A stretch of 42,423 bases of DNA from an uncultured Acetatifactor sp. (GTDB lineage: Bacteria; Bacillota; Clostridia; Lachnospirales; Lachnospiraceae): positions 1-42,423 of the forward strand of contig CAJUNZ010000013.1 of NCBI GenBank assembly GCA_910587755.1. The letters run 5' to 3'. The notes beneath the pieces were generated by a model, which saw nothing but the letters and a program-made list of their open reading frames with translations, ran no database searches and was not told where the DNA came from. Below, piece after piece: positions 1 to 7,404 of the stretch (position 1 is the stretch's first letter; every line of letters begins with the position of its first letter). The position numbers and the translations under genes are program-made.

Positions 1-45
1 GATCTGCCAAAATTTCCACACTCTCTGAAAGGTCAGTCCTTGTTC

Positions 46-387
46 CTATGTATCCAGCTCCAGACTGACCATCAGAGCCCTGTTGACCTTCCTCATGATC
101 TCCCCGTCCAGGTGACATACCTTATCCTTCAGCCTCTTCTTGTCAATGGTCCGGAGCTGTTCCAGTAAAACCACCGAGTCCTTATCCATATCGTACAGCG
201 ATGCGTTCAATTCAATATGCGTGGGAAGTTTCGCCTTGTTCATCTTGGAAGTGATGGCTGCGCAGATCACCGTGGGGCTGTGCCTGTTGCCCACATCATT
301 CTGTATGATCAGCACCGGTCTGATACCCCCCTGCTCGGAACCGATTACCGGCCTCAAATCCGCATAATATACATCTCCTCGTCTCAT
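46..387 (-). CDS. mazF: MazF/NdoA-type mRNA interferase toxin
   Basis: The 113-residue product is a typical-length MazF/PemK (EndoA) toxin, a cytoplasmic sequence-specific endoribonuclease that cuts mRNA. It opens with the family hallmark RRGDVYYADL, followed by GSEQGGIRPVLIIQND and the SPTVICAAITS strand. I chose the ATG at 387 because TTGGAGGCG lies just upstream and the MazF fold starts exactly there. The frame stays open to 561, but those 58 residues are not MazF-like and overlap the end of alr. It is the last gene of an nnr-alr-mazF cluster, matching the known alr-ndoA order of Firmicutes. In Bacillus subtilis the antitoxin gene ndoAI lies between alr and the toxin. Here the 133-bp gap has no room for one. 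Confidence 0.9.
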   Translation of the reverse strand: MRRGDVYYADLRPVIGSEQGGIRPVLIIQNDVGNRHSPTVICAAITSKMNKAKLPTHIELNASLYDMDKDSVVLLEQLRTIDKKRLKDKVCHLDGEIMRKVNRALMVSLELDT

Positions 388-520
388 TCCGCCTCCAAGT
401 CCATGCCACCCTGTCCCGCCCCATGGCACAGGTTCCGGGCCGGGAATGCACAGTGCCGCTTCTGGACCTTCATTCCTTTTTTTCTGTACCTGAAGGATAG
501 TATTGCCAGGTTCCGGAGAG

Positions 521-1738
521 TTATTCACGCTTCCAAATGTCTCTATTCTGAATTTTTCCATCCATTGTATGGATCCTGGGAACCCGCCCGCTGATCCCGC
601 AGACTATCTCATAGTGAAAGCGTCCCGACATTTCCGCCAGCATTTCCACGCTGATCTGCTCCCCCCCGTCCCGGCCCAGGAGTACCGCCCGGTCCCCTTC
701 CGCCGCCTGGGGGATATCCGTCACATCCACCATGAAATGGTCCATACATACCCGTCCCAGGATCGGCGCCCGCTTTCCGTGGATCAGCACAAAACCTCTG
801 TTTGACAGCTCTCTGGGATATCCGTCCCCGTAGCCTGCCGCCACCGTCGCCACACGCAGATTTCTCTGCGCCGTAAAAGTGCCGCCGTAGCTGACAGATT
901 CCCCCGCCCCCACTGTCTTCACATACACAATGCTGCTGTAGAGGGAGAGAGCCGGTTCCAGGGAAAGGCCGTTCCCCTCCCTTCTGCCGGAAGGGCATAT
1001 GCCGTACATGGCGATTCCCGCCCGCACCGCGTCCATACCCACACCGTCCATCTCCAGAGCCCCTGCGCTGTTGGCGCAGTGTCTGACGGGAATCTTCAGG
1101 GAAAGCTCTCTCTCTATCCTATGAAGAAACTCCTGAAAAGTTCCCAACTGTTTTTCTGCATTTGACTTATCCGCCTCATCAGCCCGGGCAAAGTGGGTGA
1201 AAATCCCTTCTATCTCTATCCCCTCCCGCCCTGCCAGATCTGCCATAAACGCAAGTCCCTCCCTGTCAGGCCGGATTCCTATGCGGTTCATGCCCGTGTC
1301 CACTTTCACATGGACCTTTATGGGCTTCCCCGCCCTCCTGGCGGCAGAGGCCAGGGCTTCGATACTGTCCGGACGGAACACCGCAGGACGGATCTCTCTC
1401 CGCGCCATCTGCTCATAGCAGCAGGGAAATGTATACCCCAGCACCAGCACCGGTTTGAGGATTCCGTAATCCCTCAGCGCGCAGGCCTCCTCAAAGGCCG
1501 CCACCGCAAATCCCTTCACATAGTCCAGGTTCTGCACAGCCGCCGCCACCTGCCTGCTGCCGTGCCCATAACCCTCCGCCTTCACCACCCCATAGATCCC
1601 GGTTTCAGGGGGCAGAAGCTGCCTGATATGGGCCAGGTTTCTCACAACCGCATCCAGCCTCACTTCCGCCCACACCCGCATGCCCCCCGCCGGACCTCTC
1701 AGCACAGGCTCTCCCTCAAACCAATTCTCCTCTTCCAT
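521..1738 (-). CDS. alr: Alanine racemase
   Basis: This 405-residue protein is a PLP-dependent alanine racemase that interconverts L- and D-alanine in the cytoplasm for peptidoglycan. The PLP-binding lysine is K53 in VVKAEGYGHG; the common form is KANAYGHG, so the two residues after KA are unusual. The second-domain motifs SVSYGGTF, AAGYGDGYPRE and GRVCMDHFMVD are all present. The ATG at 1738 is preceded by an A/G-rich GGGAGGGGGA site. An internal ATG at residue 20 would give a start closer to typical family N-termini and cannot be excluded. The gene follows nnr by 27 bp, so the two are probably co-transcribed. Confidence 0.95.
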   Translation of the reverse strand: MEEENWFEGEPVLRGPAGGMRVWAEVRLDAVVRNLAHIRQLLPPETGIYGVVKAEGYGHGSRQVAAAVQNLDYVKGFAVAAFEEACALRDYGILKPVLVLGYTFPCCYEQMARREIRPAVFRPDSIEALASAARRAGKPIKVHVKVDTGMNRIGIRPDREGLAFMADLAGREGIEIEGIFTHFARADEADKSNAEKQLGTFQEFLHRIERELSLKIPVRHCANSAGALEMDGVGMDAVRAGIAMYGICPSGRREGNGLSLEPALSLYSSIVYVKTVGAGESVSYGGTFTAQRNLRVATVAAGYGDGYPRELSNRGFVLIHGKRAPILGRVCMDHFMVDVTDIPQAAEGDRAVLLGRDGGEQISVEMLAEMSGRFHYEIVCGISGRVPRIHTMDGKIQNRDIWKRE

Positions 1739-1765
1739 CCCTCTCCCCCTCCCTTATTTTGCACT

Positions 1766-3280
1766 TTAAAGTTCCACTCGCTGTCCCAGGCGCTCAAAAA
1801 GGGGATTTTCCGCCAGATCCCCTGCCATGCAGGCATGTTCTCCTACCCTGGCCGTCACTCTGTCCCCCGCCAGACCGTGGGCGTAGGCCCCCACCGCCGC
1901 TGCCTCAAACCCTTTCATCCCCTGGGCCATCAGAGCCGCCGTCATACCCGCCAGCACATCCCCGCTGCCGGCGGTGCCCATGCCGCTGTTGCCGGTAAGG
2001 TTCACGCAGGTGCTCCGTCCCTCCCTGCAGACAAAAGTCCTGGCGTCCTTTGCCGCCACCGTCCCCCAGACTGCCGCCGCCAGCTGACCTCCCCGCAGAG
2101 CCAGATTCCGCCGGCAGGATTCTATGCTCTCCCCCTTTCCCAGAAGCCTGGAAAGCTCCCCCACATGGGGGGTCAGCACAATGTCCCTGCCCTCTCTTCC
2201 CTGGGCCGCCAGCATCTCTTTCAGCTCCTGCCCCTCCGCCAGCAGGTTCAGAGCATCTGCGTCCAGCAGAAGGGGCTTTCTGCTCTCCCCAATGACCCGT
2301 TTCAGACAGTCAAAAGCCCAGTCACTCCTTCCCAGACCGCACCCTGCTGCAATGACATCCGCCCATTCCAGGTCCTTTTCCAGACTTTCCCCGTCCCCCA
2401 GAAGAGCCTCCGGCACCGCCTGCTGCAGAATGACCCGGTTCTCCCCAGGCGTCACCACCTTCACCATGCCCGCTCCGGTCCGGTACGCCGCCCTGGCAGC
2501 CAGCACCGCCGCCCCTGCCATATTATGGCTTCCCGCCAAAAGCAGCACTTTCCCAAAAGTCCCCTTGTGTCCGTCCCGGGGCCTGGGCGGAAGCAGTTCT
2601 TCCAGCTCCTCGTCATAGGCAAACATTCCAGGCTCCCTGCCGTAAAAGCTCCTGACGCCGACGCCAATGTCCGCGGTATACACCTCTCCCCCATACTCAC
2701 AGCCGGGATACAGCACCAGCCCCCTTTTACAGAAGCCAAATGTCACCGTCGCATCCGCCCTGACGGCCTCCCCCCAGACCCTGCCTGTGTCGGAGTCAAT
2801 GCCGCTGGGCAGGTCAAGGGCAAGCTTAAACCCTTCCAGGCTGTTAAAAATTTTCACCGCCTCCCGGTACCGGCCCTCCACCTCCCGGGAAAGCCCCACC
2901 CCAAAGAGAGCGTCCACCGCAGCCCTGTACTCCTGTCTTTTGGGCGCCTGGGTAAATTCCACAGGATAATTCTCCAGAATCTGCCTCTGCTGCCTCCACT
3001 GGGCAGAGGCCTTCTCCTGCTCTCCCACACACCACACCTCCACCTGCCATCCCCTCTCCCAGAGGATCCTGGCCACGGCCAGGCCGTCCCCTCCGTTGTT
3101 GCCCATTCCCGCCATAATCAAAACGCGCCCGGAACTTTTTTTATCCCCCTGGCGCAGGCAGATCCTGTCCGCCGCCGCAAGGGCCACCCGTTCCATCAGG
3201 ACACAGGCGGGAATCCCTGTCTTTTCAATGGTATTGCTGTCATATTCCCGCATTTCAGCCGCCGTAACCAGATACCGCAT
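1766..3280 (-). CDS. nnr: Bifunctional NAD(P)H-hydrate epimerase / ADP-dependent dehydratase
   Basis: The 504-residue enzyme repairs hydrated NAD(P)H. Its N-terminal YjeF_N domain (about 1-215) epimerises NAD(P)HX and shows GMGNNGGDGLAVAR. Its C-terminal ribokinase-like domain (about 225-500) dehydrates it with ADP and shows HKGTFGKVLLLAGS, TPHVGELSRLL and GNSGMGTAGSGDVLAGM, the last being the nucleotide/catalytic loop. Both domains look complete. The ATG at 3280 follows GGGGAGGATCTGGGA. It is the first gene of the nnr-alr-mazF run. Two terminator-like hairpins lie upstream, so transcription must start in the roughly 40 bp before the gene, where a TATACT -10 candidate exists without a convincing -35. 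Confidence 0.93.
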   Translation of the reverse strand: MRYLVTAAEMREYDSNTIEKTGIPACVLMERVALAAADRICLRQGDKKSSGRVLIMAGMGNNGGDGLAVARILWERGWQVEVWCVGEQEKASAQWRQQRQILENYPVEFTQAPKRQEYRAAVDALFGVGLSREVEGRYREAVKIFNSLEGFKLALDLPSGIDSDTGRVWGEAVRADATVTFGFCKRGLVLYPGCEYGGEVYTADIGVGVRSFYGREPGMFAYDEELEELLPPRPRDGHKGTFGKVLLLAGSHNMAGAAVLAARAAYRTGAGMVKVVTPGENRVILQQAVPEALLGDGESLEKDLEWADVIAAGCGLGRSDWAFDCLKRVIGESRKPLLLDADALNLLAEGQELKEMLAAQGREGRDIVLTPHVGELSRLLGKGESIESCRRNLALRGGQLAAAVWGTVAAKDARTFVCREGRSTCVNLTGNSGMGTAGSGDVLAGMTAALMAQGMKGFEAAAVGAYAHGLAGDRVTARVGEHACMAGDLAENPLFERLGQRVEL

Positions 3281-3322
3281 TCCCAGATCCTCCCCTTACC
3301 ATAAGTATATGCCTCACAGCGC

Positions 3323-3363
3323 AAAAAAATCGGGCGGCGGAAATCCCTCCCGTCTGCCCGCCC
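3323..3363 (-). terminator. Second candidate Rho-independent terminator upstream of nnr
   Basis: On the minus strand GGGCGG pairs with CCGCCC across a loop of about 20 nt and is followed directly by GATTTTTTT. The stem is short and the loop long, so this call is weaker than the neighbouring hairpin. Confidence 0.4.
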
Positions 3364-3385
3364 CGCTTTATACCCGGGGCCCCAC

Positions 3386-3425
3386 AAAAAACGGACTGCC
3401 GCAGGCAAAATCCTGCAGACAGTCC
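3386..3425 (-). terminator. Rho-independent terminator after the rex operon
   Basis: On the minus strand GGACTG and CTGCAGG-side bases pair with CCTGC and CAGTCC (6 + 5 bp with a small bulge and a six-base loop). A GTTTTTT tract follows. It lies just downstream of the coiled-coil gene and ends the rex transcript. Confidence 0.75.
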
Positions 3426-3446
3426 CCCTGTCACACTTCTCCGGCA

Positions 3447-4067
3447 TCATTCTTCCGGATTATAACGCATGTCAAAAAGTTCTATCACCTCGGCCCCGAA
3501 CACATCGTGCATGTAGGAGTAGATATTGCGGTTCCTCTGCTCCATCTCCTGCTTTCTGATCAGACGCTTTTTCAGCTCGATCCGGATCTCCGCCACCCAC
3601 TGGGCGATCTCCTGGATCCCCTCCGTATTCTCCTGCATGGTGCCGTAACAGCACTCCATGGTGGCAAGCATCAGCTGAAAATTCACCTCTTCGATCCGCT
3701 TGGGCAGATCCAGAAGCTCATCCTGGTACCCGTCCAGCTTCTCATTGCACTCCTCCACCAGCCGTTTATTCTGGTCGATCTTCTGCTCCGCCGCCGCATC
3801 CCCTTCCTGAACGGCCTCGTCCGCCAGGGAAACGATCTCCCCCATGAGTTTCTTCTTTACCCTCTTAATCTCCTTGATTTCCGTATTCAGCCTGCCCTGC
3901 TGCTTTAAAAGTCCGTTCAGTTCCTCCTCCAGGCCGGACACCGCCGCCCTGGACTCCTCCGTCAATAACTGATACCACTTATTGTCCAGGGTGAGTATTG
4001 GTATCCTCTTGCCCTTAAGAGCCTGGGAAAAAATCTCCTGGCGCTTCCCGTCCCCCATTTCACTCAT
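3447..4067 (-). CDS. Conserved hypothetical coiled-coil protein
   Basis: This 206-residue protein has no function I recognise. It has no signal peptide or membrane segment and is very rich in Glu, Lys, Gln and Arg. Heptad-like stretches from about residue 40 to 110 (EELNGLLKQQGRLNTEIKEI region) and from about 130 to 190 predict a long cytoplasmic coiled coil. The C-terminus is acidic and ends YNPEE. I start it at the ATG at 4067, which has GGAGG very close and AGGAGG 12 nt upstream; the ATG at 4058 is an alternative. It lies 37 bp after rex and is followed by a terminator, so it is the second gene of a rex operon. A link to redox control is only inferred from position. Confidence 0.7.
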   Translation of the reverse strand: MSEMGDGKRQEIFSQALKGKRIPILTLDNKWYQLLTEESRAAVSGLEEELNGLLKQQGRLNTEIKEIKRVKKKLMGEIVSLADEAVQEGDAAAEQKIDQNKRLVEECNEKLDGYQDELLDLPKRIEEVNFQLMLATMECCYGTMQENTEGIQEIAQWVAEIRIELKKRLIRKQEMEQRNRNIYSYMHDVFGAEVIELFDMRYNPEE

Positions 4068-4104
4068 ATCCTCCGTACACCTCCTGCCTGACACTGCCCT
4101 TCCA

Positions 4105-4752
4105 TCAGCTGCCTTCCTGTTCCTTTCTATATCGGTCAATATTGTAGGACAACCGCATGAGACTGTCGGAGAGATGTACATTTTCCACCTGTATCCTTTC
4201 CGGAAGATTCAAATCCACATGGGCAAAATTCCATATAGCCCGGATACTGGTGCGGGAAAGCCTTTCCGCCACCGGCACAGCGCCGGCTTTGGGAATGGCC
4301 AGCACCGCCATGTCAATCTCATTATCTCCGATGAATTCCTCCATTTCTTCCATGGGCCTCACCTGCACATTCCGCACCTTCCTGCCCACAAGTTCCGGAT
4401 CCTGATCAAACATTCCCCGGAAATAAAATCCCCGCCTCTCAAAATTGGTATAGTTCCCCAGGGCGCGCCCCAGATTCCCGGCCCCCACAATGATAAAATT
4501 GTGCTGCACATCCAGGCCCAGGATCTTTCCAATCTCTTTGTACAGGTACTCCACATTGTAACCGTAGCCCTGCTGGCCGAAGCCCCCGAAATTGTTAAAG
4601 TCCTGACGTATCTGGGAAGCCGTCACTTTCATCAGTTCACTCAGATCCTGGGAGGAGATTCTCTCCACGCCTTCATCCTTCAGTTCCCCCAGATAGCGGA
4701 AGTACCTGGGCAGCCGCCCGATGACAGCCTGTGAAATTTCCTTCTCTTCCAC
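4105..4752 (-). CDS. rex: Redox-sensing transcriptional repressor Rex
   Basis: The 215-residue protein matches Rex end to end. Rex senses the NADH/NAD+ ratio and represses fermentation and respiration genes when NADH is low. The winged-helix N-terminus contains the SASQIRQDF-type recognition helix (here TASQIRQDFNNFGGFGQQGYGY). The Rossmann fold starts at IIVGAGNLGRALGNY, and the C-terminal segment with the domain-swapped helix (LSDSLMRLSYNIDRY) is complete. The start is GTG at 4752, with GGGGAGGG eight bases upstream; the next in-frame ATG would delete the DNA-binding domain. It has its own strong promoter. I could not find a convincing Rex operator palindrome in front of it. Confidence 0.95.
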   Translation of the reverse strand: MEEKEISQAVIGRLPRYFRYLGELKDEGVERISSQDLSELMKVTASQIRQDFNNFGGFGQQGYGYNVEYLYKEIGKILGLDVQHNFIIVGAGNLGRALGNYTNFERRGFYFRGMFDQDPELVGRKVRNVQVRPMEEMEEFIGDNEIDMAVLAIPKAGAVPVAERLSRTSIRAIWNFAHVDLNLPERIQVENVHLSDSLMRLSYNIDRYRKEQEGS

Positions 4753-4799
4753 GGTCAGTCCCTCCCCTGCCAGTGCGCAGTCACTGCGCCGCTGTATTC

Positions 4800-4828
4800 A
4801 TCATAGCAAATTGTGAATTTTCTGTCAA
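4800..4828 (-). promoter_or_regulatory. Sigma-A promoter of rex
   Basis: The minus strand reads TTGACA, a 17-bp spacer, then TATGAT, about 50 bp before the rex start. The transcribed leader carries a GCGCAGTGACTGCGC palindrome (around 4773-4790) that could be an operator or a small hairpin. Confidence 0.85.
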
Positions 4829-4904
4829 ATCATTTCTCACGGGAGCGGTCCGCCGCCAGAAGAGTTTTTGTCACAGCTGCGAGGTTTTTACCCACGGAGG
4901 AAAT

Positions 4905-7115
4905 TCACTCTGCCAGATACATCTTCAGAGCCTCCTCCACCATCTGAATGGTGTCTTCTTTGGACTGGGTGCCCTCTAGATATCCCCCCAGGAATTCTAT
5001 CAGCACCTCCCGGATCTTGCCGTCCTCCTTTATGGGACCTGACAGCCCCCGGCACTCCGCCGCCAGTTTCTCCGCCGCCTCCGGAGAAAAATCCTTGATC
5101 ACAAAATTTATCTCGCCGCCGTCGACTTCAATGGAAGTCTCTGCCTCCGCCTGGGAGCGGTCCGCCGTCTTCTGTTTCTCCAGAGCCGCGCTGTTCACCG
5201 GAAATCCGCTGTATAAATCTGTGCCCTGTATCTCCTCCGACAGCACATAGCGCAGAAAATCCTTTGCCGTCTCCATATACTTGCTCTTGCTGCAGATCCC
5301 CATGAGGGAAATGGGGGTAAAGCAGTCCCCGAAGGCAGTAAATTCCCCCTGAATATACGCCGCAATGGCCAAGGGCGCCATACAGTTCTGGAATCCTTTT
5401 CCTTCGTCAAAAGCAAGCTTCGCGCCGGAGGCCAAATCCCACATATTGTAGCCCCTCTCGTTCTTTCCCCGAGAAGCCGCCAGACCACTGTTGTCCGCAA
5501 CACACTTCAGATACTCCATGTTTCTGCCCAGCGCTTCCCGGTCCAGAGCTTTGTCCTTGACCAGTTCCCGGCAGAAGCTGGGATAAAATTTGTCCACCAG
5601 TTCCTCCACAGTCTGAGGCCCCAGGTAGCTGTACTCCTGCCCGGATAGAAACGTCGCCAGAGATGCCAGAGATTTCATGTCCTCCGCCCCAATGTCCCTT
5701 CCCAGGGCAAGGCTCATGCCAAATTCCATAGGCACCACATACCGTTTCCCGTCTTCCTGCTTATAGGCTCCGGTTACATTGGCCAGAAGTTCACCGCTCT
5801 CCTCCATGGGCCCCACCACGTCGCTGATGTCCGCCAGCAGTCCTTTTCCCCCATAGGAGTCCACATCCAGGTGATCCATAACCAGAATATCCGGCGCATT
5901 CTCCCCCATGAGCATAGTGTTCAGTTCCTGATAAACCGCATTATAGTCTGTCTCCTCATAATAATATTGGGGGTATACATAGTCTATGGTGATCACTGTC
6001 TCCGGATGCTCTTTGTGGTACATCACCGCCGCCTGCCGGAGTCTGGAACTCTCATAGACGGAATAGAGCTTCAGTTCCTGCGTCACCTCTATCACCGCCT
6101 CCGGATCGTACTCATATTTTTTCAGCTCCGTGCCTCCCTCCGACAGCTGGAACAGGGCATAGATTCTGCCGTCCGGGAAGGCTGTCAGCCCGGTACACCA
6201 GCGATCCGTAAGGGAAAAATCCGTCTCCTGCCCCGACAGCAGCTTCTCCCACTCATATTCCCCTTCCCTGCTGAGGCCCCGGAAGATTCCTTCCGTTCCT
6301 GCAGCCACCAGAGTCCTGTCCTTCATAATGCTGAAATACACACCGCCGGATCCCTCCAGAGGCAGAAGGGCCTTCACAGCCCCCTGACTGCGCCCCCCGG
6401 CCCGCAGCTCCAGTTCCGCTGCAAATCCTCTGGTATAGCTCAGACAGACCACATCCCCGGCCGTGTCCATCTTCTCACTGCCGGACGCCTCGCTGCTCTC
6501 CAGTATCCTTCCATCCTTTCCGTCCAAGAGGATCAGGGAAGTATAAGAGAGCGCTGCCAGAGTTCCGTCCTCCAGAACCCCAATCCCCTGTATCATCTCA
6601 TAGCCTCCCCACTGTTCATCCTGGACCTTCCATTCCTCTGGGGTTATCTCCAACGCCTGGGTCCCTTCCTCCCTCCAGAGATGGCATTTATAGTTCTCCT
6701 CCCCTGTGACCGTGTATCCTGCAAGCAGATACTGGGTGCCGTCCCCCGCCTGGGCCATCTGCACCTCCAGCCAGGTTCCGCAGTCCAGTTCCAGGCTTTT
6801 AAGCCAGTCCCGGGTCACTTCCACAAATCCTCCCTCCTGCTGTTCCCACTGACCCAGCCTGACTTTTCCCTCCTTCTGCCCGGCGGCCAGAATGCAAAGC
6901 TTATCCTCCGCTGTAAAGAGCTGCCGGATATCCCAGTCCCCCAGTTCCTGGGGCAGTTCTGCCCTCTCCTCCACATACCTTCCCTTGACCGGCTCCTCCG
7001 GCTGAATATCCTGCCCCCCTTCTTTGGCGCATCCGCCCAGCAGTCCTATGGCCAGAGCCCCACAGAGCACCCCGGCAATACATTGTTTCAGCTGATTTAC
7101 TTTCGATTTTTTCAA
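4905..7115 (-). CDS. Large extracellular solute-binding-type lipoprotein
   Basis: The frame is open further upstream, but I place the start at a TTG at 7115: AGGAGGG sits seven bases before it, and the product then begins with a lipoprotein signal (KKSKVNQLK, a hydrophobic core, then lipobox LLGGC with Cys29). The mature 736-residue protein would be anchored on the outer face of the membrane. Residues about 40-330 are rich in short beta-strand-like W/G motifs and look like a propeller-type domain. Residues about 345-720 resemble bacterial family-1 solute-binding proteins (for example the segment with MLMGENAPDILVMD). No permease or ATPase genes are adjacent, so it may work with a remote transporter or as a sensor. 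The ligand is unknown. Confidence 0.8.
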   Translation of the reverse strand: MKKSKVNQLKQCIAGVLCGALAIGLLGGCAKEGGQDIQPEEPVKGRYVEERAELPQELGDWDIRQLFTAEDKLCILAAGQKEGKVRLGQWEQQEGGFVEVTRDWLKSLELDCGTWLEVQMAQAGDGTQYLLAGYTVTGEENYKCHLWREEGTQALEITPEEWKVQDEQWGGYEMIQGIGVLEDGTLAALSYTSLILLDGKDGRILESSEASGSEKMDTAGDVVCLSYTRGFAAELELRAGGRSQGAVKALLPLEGSGGVYFSIMKDRTLVAAGTEGIFRGLSREGEYEWEKLLSGQETDFSLTDRWCTGLTAFPDGRIYALFQLSEGGTELKKYEYDPEAVIEVTQELKLYSVYESSRLRQAAVMYHKEHPETVITIDYVYPQYYYEETDYNAVYQELNTMLMGENAPDILVMDHLDVDSYGGKGLLADISDVVGPMEESGELLANVTGAYKQEDGKRYVVPMEFGMSLALGRDIGAEDMKSLASLATFLSGQEYSYLGPQTVEELVDKFYPSFCRELVKDKALDREALGRNMEYLKCVADNSGLAASRGKNERGYNMWDLASGAKLAFDEGKGFQNCMAPLAIAAYIQGEFTAFGDCFTPISLMGICSKSKYMETAKDFLRYVLSEEIQGTDLYSGFPVNSAALEKQKTADRSQAEAETSIEVDGGEINFVIKDFSPEAAEKLAAECRGLSGPIKEDGKIREVLIEFLGGYLEGTQSKEDTIQMVEEALKMYLAE

Positions 7116-7236
7116 CTTTTTCCCTCCTGACTCTGATTTATACCCTGTTTTCATCCCCAGAGGTACTGTGCAGAACAAAGTTCCGGCCTGCCCCCCGAAG
7201 GAATACAATACAAAAGCATGTACACACCTTACAGCC

Positions 7237-7291
7237 TCTCCGTATCCTGACAGCCTCCAAAACGTATCATAACCGTATCCGATCTGTATCC
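7237..7291 (-). promoter_or_regulatory. 11-bp-phased GGATAC direct repeats upstream of the lipoprotein gene
   Basis: On the minus strand five consecutive 11-bp units begin GGATAC, GGATAC, TGATAC, GGAGGC (degenerate) and GGATAC. They occupy 7281-7291, 7270-7280, 7259-7269, 7248-7258 and 7237-7247. One-helical-turn spacing is typical of a binding site for a multimeric regulator. The array lies about 120-175 bp before the lipoprotein start and behind the divergent ABC-F promoter, so it could serve either gene. Confidence 0.55.
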
Positions 7292-7338
7292 CGGGATAAC
7301 GGTTCAGATAAGGCACGGAACTGTTGGAAACTTCTGCA

Positions 7339-7367
7339 TTGACAGTTCTTTTCATCCACAGTAAAAT
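7339..7367 (+). promoter_or_regulatory. Sigma-A promoter of the ABC-F gene
   Basis: TTGACA (7339-7344), a 17-bp spacer and TAAAAT (7362-7367) lie about 40 bp before the ABC-F start codon. Confidence 0.8.
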
Positions 7368-7404
7368 GTATAAAAAAGAAAAATCTGATACGAGGTGCAC
7401 AAAA

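Noticed and set aside
388..561. 58-residue N-terminal extension of MazF
   Set aside because: It overlaps alr, is Gly/Pro-rich and unlike MazF, and a better ribosome site precedes the ATG at 387.
1193..3304. Long plus-strand reading frame (about 700 codons) opposite alr and nnr
   Set aside because: It is Pro/His/Arg-rich without domain features and lies antisense to two clear enzymes; GC-rich genes commonly leave such open antisense frames.
4800..4828. Rex operator within the rex promoter (TTGTGAA half site on the plus strand)
   Set aside because: Only one half-site is recognisable; the opposite half does not form the expected palindrome.
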